Assembly: GCA_900299005.1 (NCBI GenBank)
Contig: OMID01000111.1
Coordinates: 1 to 53,440 of the forward strand
DNA: 53,440 nt
Direction: 5' to 3'
DNA from: Oxalobacteraceae bacterium
GTDB lineage: Bacteria; Pseudomonadota; Gammaproteobacteria; Burkholderiales; Burkholderiaceae_D
Under the pieces are notes generated by a model. That model searched no databases. It saw only the letters and a list, made by a program, of their open reading frames with translations, and was not told the DNA's origin. A program made the position numbers and the translations under genes. Shown here piece by piece: positions 17,446 through 25,706 of this stretch. How positions within the stretch are numbered: position 1 is the first letter of the stretch; each line of letters starts with the position of its first letter.

Positions 17446-19393
17446 TCCTGCTCTCCCACAACGGCGACTACGCCAGCGTGTGCCGAAACGGCAGGACTGG
17501 CTGCCGAACCGGATGTTTGATCCGGCGAACAACCCCTTTGCGATACAACATCTGCTGGCGCGCGAGCGTGACAAAGAGAACGCGCTGTTTCACCGCGAGG
17601 TCGATGGCCGCCCCGAAGCTGCCTACAGTGATAACACCCTGCTGAGAGATCAGCACAGCCTGCCGCCCAAAGCATTCAGTCCCAATCCCTTGCTCGATGA
17701 TGCCATCGTCGAGGAGACGCATTTCCTTGCCGAGTACGATGATGACGAGGCGGGTGAGAGGAGCACCGGCACTGATGCCGATGCCAATATCGATGCCGAT
17801 ACCGATATCGATAGTGCTAAGGTTCACGCGAACGGTAGCGCTGACGACGCCATCGACGACGTCTCTGCTGCCGTCACCCCCCACGCTGCTCAGGCGACCG
17901 ACGAAGGACTGGCCGCCGACATCGAGGTGCCGATCACGGCGGCCATGGATGACCACAGTGGCAAGGTCGCAGCGCGGGCCGATGCTTCGGCGACGCTGTC
18001 CACAGACGCCGAGGCACCGGCCGAATCCCCTACCGATACCGCTACCGCTACCGATACCGCTGCCAGCGGTGCTAGGGCAGATGACGCCGCCGATGACCGG
18101 CAAGAGGCTGAAATCCGCAATGATTCGAATGAGCAGAATGAGTCGAATGAGTCGAGCGTCGCACTGACGGCAGTTGGCAGTGATGGCGCAGGGTCTTCGG
18201 CGCTACCTGCGCAAGATGGTGGATTATCTTCCATGGCCGGGCAGGGGGCATCAAGCTCCGAGTCTCTGGCAGAGGCAACGCCAGCACCGGCGCAGGATTC
18301 ACTGGCAGATTCGCCCGCAGATTCGCCCGCAGATGCCTCCTCAGATGCACAGCGCGAAGCGCACCAAGAGGCGCCACCAGGAGGCGCAGACGCATCCGAC
18401 GATTCATCCCCCCCATCATCAGCAACCGAGCCTGCGTTAAACAGCGAGGCCATTGACAGCCTCTTGGAAGCCGCGCGTGAGCAAGCGCGAGAGCAGGGTC
18501 GGCAGGAAGCGCGCGAGACGGCCTATCAGGAAGGCCTGAACGCCGGTGTGGCGCAGGCAAAGGCCGAGATGCAAGAAGCGGTGGATGAGCAAAGGGCGCA
18601 GCTGGCGCAGATCATCCGTGGGCTGCAACAACTCAGTGATGATCCCGATACCTTGTTTGAACCCATGAAAAAACTCGCCGTTCACCTGGCCGAACAACTG
18701 GTGCGCGGTGAACTGACCCAATCGCCCCAGACGATTGCACGCCTCGTGGACAACTGTCTGCGCGAACTTGCCGCCAGTGGCGAGAAAGCCGTGGTCGTGC
18801 ATTTGAACCCCGAGGATGTCGAACAGTACAAGCCTTTGATCGCGTCCTTTGGCGACAGCATTGTCTTGCGTCCTGACGCTTTACTCTCACGCGGCAGTGT
18901 GCGTGCCTCACTGGATGGCAGCATGGTTGAAGATTTGATCGATCGGCGAGTTAAAGGCATCAGCACCGCGCTGGCACAACCGATGGCGGCTGGCTGGCGT
19001 CCGGTAGCTCCCAATCCCTTACGATCAGCGACACCAACACGGCCGGCGACGACCACGATCGCTTCGGCCGCAGACGATGATGAGGCCGACGCGAGTACGC
19101 CGACCGAGGCCCTGGCTGATGATGAACTGAATGAAGGTGCTCATGCAGAGTCTCATGAAGACCTTCATCATGAACTTGATGGCGAACTTCATGGCGAACC
19201 TCCTCATGACCTACATGAGGACTCGCAGGAGACCTCGCACGAGGCAGGGACTGCTGCACAGGCGGTGATGCCGGCAACTGACGACACTGGCGACACCGGT
19301 GACCCCGGCGACACTGGGAGTCCGGCATCCGCCAACAACGCAGCGCCAGGCAAAGCGCCGCCCCTGGACGACAGTCACCGTGCTGCGCCATGA
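17438..19393 (+). CDS. fliH: FliH with very long acidic and His-rich extensions
   Basis: FliH is the stator-like regulator of the FliI export ATPase. The 651-residue product is more than twice the usual 220-280. The recognisable core is at about residues 330-510: a heptad and GxxxG-like helix (AAREQAREQGRQEARE, AYQEGLNAGVAQAKAE), then LAVHLAEQLVRGEL and VVHLNPEDVEQYKP. Before it lie about 240 residues rich in Asp, Ala, Thr and Ser with simple repeats. After it lies a tail of about 120 residues rich in His, Glu and Asp (near 19130-19260: LHHELDGELHGEPPHDLHED). The start is taken as TTG at 17438, with GGAG inside fliG; an ATG at 17513 is the alternative. It overlaps fliI by 4 bases. Confidence 0.9.
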   Translation: MSDPALPQRRLRQRVPKRQDWLPNRMFDPANNPFAIQHLLARERDKENALFHREVDGRPEAAYSDNTLLRDQHSLPPKAFSPNPLLDDAIVEETHFLAEYDDDEAGERSTGTDADANIDADTDIDSAKVHANGSADDAIDDVSAAVTPHAAQATDEGLAADIEVPITAAMDDHSGKVAARADASATLSTDAEAPAESPTDTATATDTAASGARADDAADDRQEAEIRNDSNEQNESNESSVALTAVGSDGAGSSALPAQDGGLSSMAGQGASSSESLAEATPAPAQDSLADSPADSPADASSDAQREAHQEAPPGGADASDDSSPPSSATEPALNSEAIDSLLEAAREQAREQGRQEARETAYQEGLNAGVAQAKAEMQEAVDEQRAQLAQIIRGLQQLSDDPDTLFEPMKKLAVHLAEQLVRGELTQSPQTIARLVDNCLRELAASGEKAVVVHLNPEDVEQYKPLIASFGDSIVLRPDALLSRGSVRASLDGSMVEDLIDRRVKGISTALAQPMAAGWRPVAPNPLRSATPTRPATTTIASAADDDEADASTPTEALADDELNEGAHAESHEDLHHELDGELHGEPPHDLHEDSQETSHEAGTAAQAVMPATDDTGDTGDPGDTGSPASANNAAPGKAPPLDDSHRAAP

Positions 19394-20712
19394 TTGATTT
19401 CTCCGAGGTTGTCGATCATCTCGTCGCGCGCACCGAAGCACCGCCGGCGGAGCATACCGGCACGCTGGTGCGATTGGTCGGCATGACACTCGAAGCTCGC
19501 GGCATCATGGCGCCGCTGGGGGCCTTATGCGAAATCGATAGCAGGAAAGGCGCGCGGGTGTCGGCAGAGGTTGTCGGTTTCAATGAGCAGACACTCTTTC
19601 TCATGCCCTTCACCGAGCCGGTGGGTATTGGCCCCGGTGCGACAGTCCGCGTCATTGCGAATTCTTCCGAAGCCAAGCTGGGCGCGGCGCTGCTGGGTCG
19701 GGTGATTGATGCCTTTGGTGAACCGCTCGATGGCGGACCGGCGATTGATTGTCCTGATCGTTTGGCGCTGCTGGGGACGCCGGTCAATCCCATGGAACGT
19801 GGCGTGATCAATCAGGTCCTTGACGTGGGCGTCAAAGCGATCAATGGCTTGCTCACGCTGGGGCGTGGCCAGCGAGTGGGTCTGGTTGCGGGTTCCGGCG
19901 TTGGCAAGAGTTCGCTGCTGGGCATGATCACGCGCTTTACCAAGGCCGATGTGGTGGTCATTGGCCTGATCGGCGAGCGGGGTCGCGAAGTGCAGGCCTT
20001 CATCAATGATGTGCTGGGCCCGGAAGGTCGCGCCAAGTCGGTGGTGGTTGCCGCACCGGCCAATGTATCGCCGGTGATGCGACTCAAGGCCACGCACCTA
20101 ACGCATGTAATCGCCGAGTATTTTCGTGATCAGGGCAAGAACGTGCTGATGCTGATGGATAGCCTCACGCGTGTGGCGCATGCCCAGCGGGAAATCGGTC
20201 TGGCTATTGGCGAGCCCCCGGCGGCGAAGGGCTATCCACCCTCGGTGTTTGCCCTGCTGCCCAATCTGATCGAACGCACCGGTGTCGGCAAACATGGTTA
20301 TGGTGCGATCACAGCCATCTACACCGTGCTGGCCGAGGGGGATGATGCGCAGGATCCTATCGTGGACATTGCCCGGGCCTCGCTGGATGGACAGGTGATG
20401 TTGTCTCGCAAGCTGGCAGATGCCGCGCATTACCCGGCGATAGACCTCAATGGCTCGATCTCTCGCGTGATGCAGGACCTGCTCGAACCCCACGAGCTCA
20501 GGCAATCCAATCGTTTGCGCCGCTTGTGGTCGCTGTATCAGCAGAATCAGGATCTGATCTCGGTAGGCGCGTATGAGGTGGGTACTAATCCCGATATCGA
20601 CCTGGCCATACAGATGCGCGGACAGTTTGAGGAATTTCTGCGTCAGGACATCGCGGCGGGCGTCGAGTATACGGCGACGCGGCGCATGATCAGCGAGCTG
20701 ATGGCGCAATAA
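19390..20712 (+). CDS. fliI: Flagellar export ATPase FliI
   Basis: FliI is the ATPase of the flagellar type III secretion apparatus, related to the F1 beta subunit. The 440-residue product has Walker A AGSGVGKS at 167-174, GLIGERGREVQAFI, and the Walker B region VLMLMDSLTRVAHAQREI. GEPPAAKGYPPSVFALLP is the type III ATPase signature. Length is normal. The start overlaps the fliH stop as ATGA, so the two are translationally coupled. Confidence 0.97.
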   Translation: MIDFSEVVDHLVARTEAPPAEHTGTLVRLVGMTLEARGIMAPLGALCEIDSRKGARVSAEVVGFNEQTLFLMPFTEPVGIGPGATVRVIANSSEAKLGAALLGRVIDAFGEPLDGGPAIDCPDRLALLGTPVNPMERGVINQVLDVGVKAINGLLTLGRGQRVGLVAGSGVGKSSLLGMITRFTKADVVVIGLIGERGREVQAFINDVLGPEGRAKSVVVAAPANVSPVMRLKATHLTHVIAEYFRDQGKNVLMLMDSLTRVAHAQREIGLAIGEPPAAKGYPPSVFALLPNLIERTGVGKHGYGAITAIYTVLAEGDDAQDPIVDIARASLDGQVMLSRKLADAAHYPAIDLNGSISRVMQDLLEPHELRQSNRLRRLWSLYQQNQDLISVGAYEVGTNPDIDLAIQMRGQFEEFLRQDIAAGVEYTATRRMISELMAQ

Positions 20713-20746
20713 CCGGCGGTCGGTCCGCACCTGCTACCATCTGCCC

Positions 20747-21178
20747 ATGAACAAGACCTGGTCCGTGCTGAAGCAGCGAGCCGAGACCGCCACGCAAGAG
20801 GCGCAGGCGGAGCTCAATCTGGTGCGCTCGCGGGTGAACCAGCTCCAAGCCAGTGAAGCCCATATCGATAAACTCAAGCAGGATTATCTGGCCCGGTATA
20901 ACGAGGCCCAAAAAGAAACGCATACCATCGCTGACAACATCGCCTACCGCAAGTTTCTCGATCACTTGCATGGCCTGCGCCTTCGAGTGACAAAGCAGCG
21001 GGAGGCCGCCGAGCATGACCTGAGTGCCGCCAAAGACAAACTCTCGGCGGCACAGCGCGAAGAGGCCAAGATGGAAGCCATGGTCGAGCGTGAAGAGCGT
21101 AACGCCGCTGCCGCAGCGGCAAGGCAAGAGCAGCGTCAGATGGATGAGGCAGGGATACGCTTGTTCAACTCGAAATAA
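20747..21178 (+). CDS. fliJ: Flagellar export chaperone FliJ
   Basis: FliJ is a coiled-coil protein that links FliI to the export gate and escorts chaperones. The 143-residue product is almost wholly helical and highly charged, as expected for FliJ: an N-terminal heptad region, HIDKLKQDYLARYNEAQKE, then RKFLDHLHGLRLRV. It ends the fliE-J run. fliK does not follow, since the next gene is a flagellin in the opposite direction. Confidence 0.88.
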   Translation: MNKTWSVLKQRAETATQEAQAELNLVRSRVNQLQASEAHIDKLKQDYLARYNEAQKETHTIADNIAYRKFLDHLHGLRLRVTKQREAAEHDLSAAKDKLSAAQREEAKMEAMVEREERNAAAAAARQEQRQMDEAGIRLFNSK

Positions 21179-21236
21179 GAACCCCGATGCTTAGGTCGCT
21201 GTCTTGTGCCGGGCGACAGGCAGGTTGACTCTCGTG

Positions 21237-23330
21237 TCAGGAAATGTACTGCTTGAGCAAGTAGGCCACCATGTCTTGTGAGGCGTTGGCCTGCGCAAGC
21301 ATGGCCATTGCGCCATTTTGCTTCATTTGCGCTGACGCTAGCGCGGTGGTCTCCGCAGCCAGATCGTAATCCATGATATTCCCATACGCGGCCGTGGCCG
21401 CGATGTTCGTCGTGGAGACGTAATCGGTCTGATAATCCATGACGTTTTCTTGCGCACCTACCTGCGCCTGATAGGAAGACACCATGTCGATTGCGTCCGT
21501 AATCACGGCAAGGGCATTGCTGCCACCCGTTTGGGTGGAAATGTCCAGCTCTGACACACGCGTATCGTCAGAAGAACCGCCGTAAGTGCCGGTGACGAAG
21601 CCTAAGGTCGTGAAATCAGTGGAACCTTCTGCCCCCGATGCAACGGTAAACGTGGCATCGGAGTAGAGCTTGACTGACGCGATATACGTCTGAGCGCTGC
21701 TGGCCGCGTTCGCTGATACGCCTGAGATTCCAATAGCGGCGCCACTGCCAGTATCTGTTGCAATCGAAATATTTCTGCCATCAGACGCGGTGAGTGTCAC
21801 GCCGCTGCCATTGTTGGATGCGGTGACCCCAGTCTGCCCTGTATATCCGTTCAACAGTGTCACTACATCAGAAATGGTCGAGCTTGAGGTCAGATTGGCC
21901 GTGATCGTCCGGCCATTCAGGTAGATTGTATTGACCGTTCCTGCCGAGAATCCTGTCCCGGTGACCACATTGGGATTGGCGGTGGCGCTCACGCCGGTCA
22001 GTGATGTCTGGCGATTGATGGCGGCTGCTATCGCAATGGCGCTGGCTTGTTTTGTGGATGAGGTGGCGGTCGTATCCGAGGCCGTATCGTCGGTGCTGAT
22101 TGTGGCTCCGATCGTGTAGCCATTAAGGACCAGATCGCCCGACGTCATCGCGGTGGGTGCGCTGGTGGAACCCGCTCTTTTTTTTGTGGAAAACTGGGCG
22201 ACATTGCTCGCGTAGGTGCCGATTTCTAATCCCGCATTGGCGATCGTGCCTCCGACATTGCTGCTGATGACGATATTGGTCTGATCGAGACTTCTCAGGG
22301 TGTAAACACCCGCATAAGTGCCTGCGGCACCGACACCGGTGTTGGCTGCACTCAGCGCTCCGCCAAAAGCCACGGTGATATTCCGACCATCACTAGCGCT
22401 TAGGGTGACTCCGTAGGTCGAGCTGTAGGTGTCGGTTGCTGTCACGCCGGTTTGGCCGCTATTTGCATTGATCGCCGTGACGACGGCTGCGCGATTGGTG
22501 GCGTAATCGCTGCTCGCAGACAGCGTCAGCGTGATGGTCGTGCCATTGAGGGTGATCGTTCCCGAACTGCCTGTGCCAGAGGCTGTCATTGCACTGCCAG
22601 CGAGCGTGGTTGTGCCCACATCAGCCTCCACATTGGTGGACGCGGTCATCCGATTGATGGCGGCGGCTTTTGCGATCGCGCTACCGGAATTGTAAAGATA
22701 CGAATAGCTGTCATCGGAGGCTAACGATGTACCGATCGTATACCCATTGATCAGCAGGTCACCTTGTGCCAATGCAGTCGTGCTGCCGCCCAGCGATGTG
22801 AGTGCCAAGGGACTTCCGGTGCCCAGCGCGGACGACGTCACAGAAGAAAAATTCAGCGTCGTTGTCTCGCCTGAGTTAATACCTGTCTGTACCTTGATGA
22901 TGGGCGTATCGCCATTGAGCAGCGACGCACCGTTGTAGGTGGCGCTGCTGGCGATGGAATCGATCTGGTCTCGATAGCTCGACAGCAGCGTCTGGTTGGT
23001 GGTTCTGTCATTGCTGCTGGTCGTACCGCTGGCTGAGGAGCTAGCCAGCGTTTTCATACTGGTCAGCAGGGTGGCAATCTGCGATAAGCCGGCGTCGGCG
23101 ATCTGCAGTGCCGAGATGCCGGCATTGATGTTGTCGGTAGCTTTTGCGTAGGAGGCAATTTGCGCTTTCCAGCGGTTGGCCACGGCCAGACCAACCGGGT
23201 TGTCCTTTGCGCTGTTGATGGCCTGCTGGGTGCTGATGCGCTGGCTTGCCTGCGCATAGGCCGTTGATGCCGTGGCATAGGCGCGCCCGGCGATCAGTGC
23301 GTTGATATTGGTGTTCAGCGACAGCGCCAA
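21237..23330 (-). CDS. Flagellin, long (697 residues), TTG start
   Basis: This is a third flagellin. The N-terminus (LALSLNTNINALIAGRAYA, then RISTQQAINSAKDNPVGLAVANRW) and the C-terminus (YGNIMDYDLAAETTALASAQ, AMLAQANASQDMVAYLLK) are the D0/D1 ends. The centre holds several Flagellin_IN-type units (INGYTIGTSLASDD, AINANSGQTGVTATD, GVTLTASDGRNI). The start is TTG at 23330 because GGGAGG lies 5 bases upstream; upstream alternatives have none. The N-terminal motifs differ from the other two flagellins (SxQQAINSAKDNP rather than STGKRIN), so this is a separate lineage. No sigma-54 promoter is visible upstream. Confidence 0.95.
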   Translation of the reverse strand: MALSLNTNINALIAGRAYATASTAYAQASQRISTQQAINSAKDNPVGLAVANRWKAQIASYAKATDNINAGISALQIADAGLSQIATLLTSMKTLASSSASGTTSSNDRTTNQTLLSSYRDQIDSIASSATYNGASLLNGDTPIIKVQTGINSGETTTLNFSSVTSSALGTGSPLALTSLGGSTTALAQGDLLINGYTIGTSLASDDSYSYLYNSGSAIAKAAAINRMTASTNVEADVGTTTLAGSAMTASGTGSSGTITLNGTTITLTLSASSDYATNRAAVVTAINANSGQTGVTATDTYSSTYGVTLSASDGRNITVAFGGALSAANTGVGAAGTYAGVYTLRSLDQTNIVISSNVGGTIANAGLEIGTYASNVAQFSTKKRAGSTSAPTAMTSGDLVLNGYTIGATISTDDTASDTTATSSTKQASAIAIAAAINRQTSLTGVSATANPNVVTGTGFSAGTVNTIYLNGRTITANLTSSSTISDVVTLLNGYTGQTGVTASNNGSGVTLTASDGRNISIATDTGSGAAIGISGVSANAASSAQTYIASVKLYSDATFTVASGAEGSTDFTTLGFVTGTYGGSSDDTRVSELDISTQTGGSNALAVITDAIDMVSSYQAQVGAQENVMDYQTDYVSTTNIAATAAYGNIMDYDLAAETTALASAQMKQNGAMAMLAQANASQDMVAYLLKQYIS

Positions 23331-23541
23331 GCTTGCCTCCCGTACGGATGATCTGTACGGCGACGAGAGTAGCAAGAAAAAACAGCAACTCGGAAAACTT
23401 TAGGAAAATTTACGCCCTTTGCATTTCTTTGCACTCTTTACACTTTTGCTGGCTAAAGTTTTTGGCGGTGGTGTTCAACCGCCCAGGCTGTATCAATGGC
23501 TGACTAGCGAACCCGTGGCCTTGATTGCTCAGTGACGGGTG

Positions 23542-23563
23542 GGGCGCGAACCTCATCGCGCCC
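23542..23563 (-). terminator. GC-rich stem-loop downstream of dps
   Basis: A 7-base perfect stem (GGGCGCG / CGCGCCC) with an 8-base loop lies 8 bases after the dps stop. It has no following T run, so it is a weak terminator candidate or an mRNA 3' end stabiliser. Confidence 0.35.
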
Positions 23564-23570
23564 GTAAAGC

Positions 23571-24071
23571 TCACTCCTCCAGCAAGCTGCGCAGCATCCA
23601 CGCATTTTTTTCGTGAATTTGCCGCTGGATCAGCAGATCGCAGGTGACTTGGTCGTCGGCTCTGTCGGCGACGGGAAACACTTTGCGCGCGGTACGCGCC
23701 ACGGCTTCTTGGCCTTGCACCAGGTCGATCATCATCTGGCGCGCCTTTGGTAAACCTTGGCTGGGCTTGATGACGGTGAGCTTGGCGAATTCTTCATAGG
23801 TGCCCGGCGCGGGCGCGCCCAGTGAACTAATGCGCTCTGCGATGAGGTCGACCGCAGCCCATTGCTCGGTATAGAACGCCATGAACAGCTGGTGCAGCGT
23901 CTGGAACATCGGACCGGTGACGTTCCAGTGGAAGTGATGCGTCTTCAGGTACAGGGTGTAGGTGTCGGCAAGCAGGTGATTCAGGCCGTCGACAATCTGA
24001 CGGCGGTCGGGGTCGGTAATGCCGAAATCCATGTTGGGGATCTCGGTGGTGTCGGTGGGGTCGTTGGTCAT
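23571..24071 (-). CDS. dps: Dps-family DNA-protecting ferritin
   Basis: Dps proteins form 12-mers that oxidise and store iron and shield DNA in stress. The 166-residue product has the ferroxidase region KTHHFHWNVTGPMF followed by YTEQWAAVDLIAERI, with the His, Asp and Glu ligands in the usual spacing. The C-terminus ends LIQRQIHEKNAWMLRSLLEE. The ATG at 24071 follows AAAGGAG at good spacing. It stands alone, and its upstream region is AT-rich. Confidence 0.95.
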   Translation of the reverse strand: MTNDPTDTTEIPNMDFGITDPDRRQIVDGLNHLLADTYTLYLKTHHFHWNVTGPMFQTLHQLFMAFYTEQWAAVDLIAERISSLGAPAPGTYEEFAKLTVIKPSQGLPKARQMMIDLVQGQEAVARTARKVFPVADRADDQVTCDLLIQRQIHEKNAWMLRSLLEE

Positions 24072-24223
24072 GTGGGCTCCTTTTGTGCGGTCGGTGTGCG
24101 GCGATGTCAGTAATCTTACGTTTGGCTATCACAAATTAAAAATTGATTGTTTTTATCTAATGCATAGGCGCTCTCATGGACCTGAAAACGGGATGGGCGC
24201 TATCGAAGCGCTCAGTCAATAGA

Positions 24224-24297
24224 CACTGCAAGATTTTTCCTTTGGGAAATCGGGGCAAGCCTTCGCTATGGCAGGCGCCCGCATCGCACAGCAAGGC
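24224..24297. repeat. Repeated structured element, copy B
   Basis: This 74-base element starts CACTGCAAGAT and ends GCACAGCAAGGC. It is similar to copy A at 10504-10576 throughout. It contains a hairpin with arms GATTTTTCC and GGGAAATC, and a second hairpin GCCT...AGGC that corresponds to GCCGG...CCGGC in copy A. It lies about 150 bases upstream of dps. Orientation of any transcript is unknown. Confidence 0.5.
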
Positions 24298-24469
24298 TGG
24301 CGCGCCAAAAAACGGGGGTTTTTCAGCGTCTGCCTAATGTGAATCCCCGGGCGGAGAGGGTTTTGCGGTAGCGCAAAGCTCAGGCCATCGCATCACACCA
24401 GCGATTCACGACAGCAGCGGGAGTTGCTAAAAACGAGAGCCCGCTACGTGCTTGCCAGACCCGGCGAAC

Positions 24470-24493
24470 AAAAAAAAGGCAGCCAAGGCTGCC
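24470..24493 (-). terminator. Intrinsic terminator of the hydratase gene
   Basis: On the minus strand GGCAGCC-TT-GGCTGCC is followed directly by eight T residues. It lies about 30 bases after the stop of the hydratase gene. Confidence 0.85.
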
Positions 24494-24521
24494 CAAGAGG
24501 GGAGAGGATAGAGAACGGGAA

Positions 24522-25364
24522 TCAGCTGAACGATAAATTCAGTCCGGGCAGGTTGAGCTGAGAAAACGCGGAAGACCAGACCTCGCCCCGCTTGACGGGC
24601 AGGGCATCGGTCCAGCTCCCCGTCATGATCAGTTCCCCGGCTTGCAGGGGCGCGAATTGCGGCTGCGATCGCAGCTGCCGGTGCAGCGAGACCATCGCAT
24701 GCAGTGGGCTGTCAGAGACATCGCTGCCGAGGCCTGCAGCACACAGCGCGGTGCTGTCGGCGGTCGACCTCGAGAGTGATAGTGAGGCGCCGGCCAAGAC
24801 GGAGGCCAGGTGGCCACGGCCTTGACGTGAGAGCATCTTTGGCTCACCCACGACCAGGGCGCGGTGCAGTCCGAAAGCGGCCACGGCGTCGGTGGCCTCG
24901 AAGGACCATTGACGGAAAGGCGAGCTCACGACTTCAAAACTGTTGGCCATCCATTCAAGGCATTCGGCCATGCCGATCAGATCGGTATCCGGTTCCGGGG
25001 TACGCGCCAGCTTGAACACCAGACCGGGCTCGATGCGCGGTTGCGCCACCTTGCTAAGCTTGTGCAGTGCCGAATTGTCCATCGCGAATTCAACGGTGCT
25101 ATCGAACAGGGTGGACCAGATGGCATGGCTGATCGGCCCCGATTTGCCGTAGCGAGACCAGAGCTTGCGGTTGGAAAAGCCGATCTTGCGGCCCACGGGG
25201 GTTTCGCCCTGAGCGATGCGGATATCCACGATGCTGCGCGCGATATCGTAAGCATCGTCAATACTCAAGTGCGTTTCATCGCTAAGCACCGGCAAGAGCG
25301 TGCCCGCCGCGCGTGACTTCAGCAGCTGGTGGGCGTAACGCGTGGCCATGGTTGACATCAGCAT
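24522..25364 (-). CDS. 2-keto-4-pentenoate hydratase family protein
   Basis: This is a member of the FAH-related hydratase/decarboxylase family (MhpD, DmpE, DmpH type), which acts on 2-oxo-pent-4-enoates in aromatic meta-cleavage pathways. The 280-residue product shows GRKIGFSNR, then QPRIEPGLVFKL, ECLEWMANSFEVV, and the terminal ELIMTGSWTDALPVKRG that matches the family's TG..(T/W)....G end. The exact substrate cannot be told. GAGGAG precedes the ATG at 25364. It is divergent from the IorA-like gene, with which it may share a regulatory region. Confidence 0.82.
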   Translation of the reverse strand: MLMSTMATRYAHQLLKSRAAGTLLPVLSDETHLSIDDAYDIARSIVDIRIAQGETPVGRKIGFSNRKLWSRYGKSGPISHAIWSTLFDSTVEFAMDNSALHKLSKVAQPRIEPGLVFKLARTPEPDTDLIGMAECLEWMANSFEVVSSPFRQWSFEATDAVAAFGLHRALVVGEPKMLSRQGRGHLASVLAGASLSLSRSTADSTALCAAGLGSDVSDSPLHAMVSLHRQLRSQPQFAPLQAGELIMTGSWTDALPVKRGEVWSSAFSQLNLPGLNLSFS

Positions 25365-25706
25365 GCTGTTCTCCTCGGCTGTATGAACGAGAAATACCGA
25401 TAAGTCAGAATTTAAACCAAATAATACTTTTACAGGCTTCGAAGTGCAATTCAGTTGGAGAAAATTTTATACAGCGTTATCTTTTATAAAAGTGTAGTTA
25501 ATTCTTTTATAATCAATTTATAATTTTTTTTGTAATGGTATTTTTTATTTTCTTTTAACTTTTTCTTCGCTTCTCACCCCGATTTTTTTCGGCAAGGCAT
25601 TAGGATTTGCCGTGCTCGGACGAGGCTTATCAGCCGAGCGCTGAATAAAACCGCCATCGAGAGAGAGACCGATTATCATCGCGAGGGTTTCTCAGGATGC
25701 TGGGCG
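25365..25706. other. AT-rich divergent promoter region
   Basis: This is a 342-base spacer between the divergent hydratase and iorA-like genes. Its middle (25400-25565) is markedly AT-rich, typical of a promoter region or a nucleoid-protein target. No specific promoter was assigned. GGCATTAGGATTTGCC at 25595-25610 has -24/-12 spacing one base too long. Confidence 0.55.

Larger units (their letters stand above)
24072..24521. other. Intergenic region dps / hydratase
   Basis: This 450-base stretch holds the AT-rich dps promoter region (24110-24170), structured-element copy B (24224-24297) and the terminator of the hydratase gene (24470-24493). Between 24300 and 24465 are further short inverted repeats but no supported gene. 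Confidence 0.6.

Noticed and set aside
23377-23402. TAAAGTTT on the minus strand upstream of the 697-residue flagellin, as a sigma-28 -35 box
   Set aside because: The -10 region at the correct spacing reads TGTTTTTT, not GCCGATAA, so only half the promoter is present.
25595-25610. GGCATTAGGATTTGCC upstream of iorA as a sigma-54 promoter
   Set aside because: Spacing is one base too long and the first T is missing.
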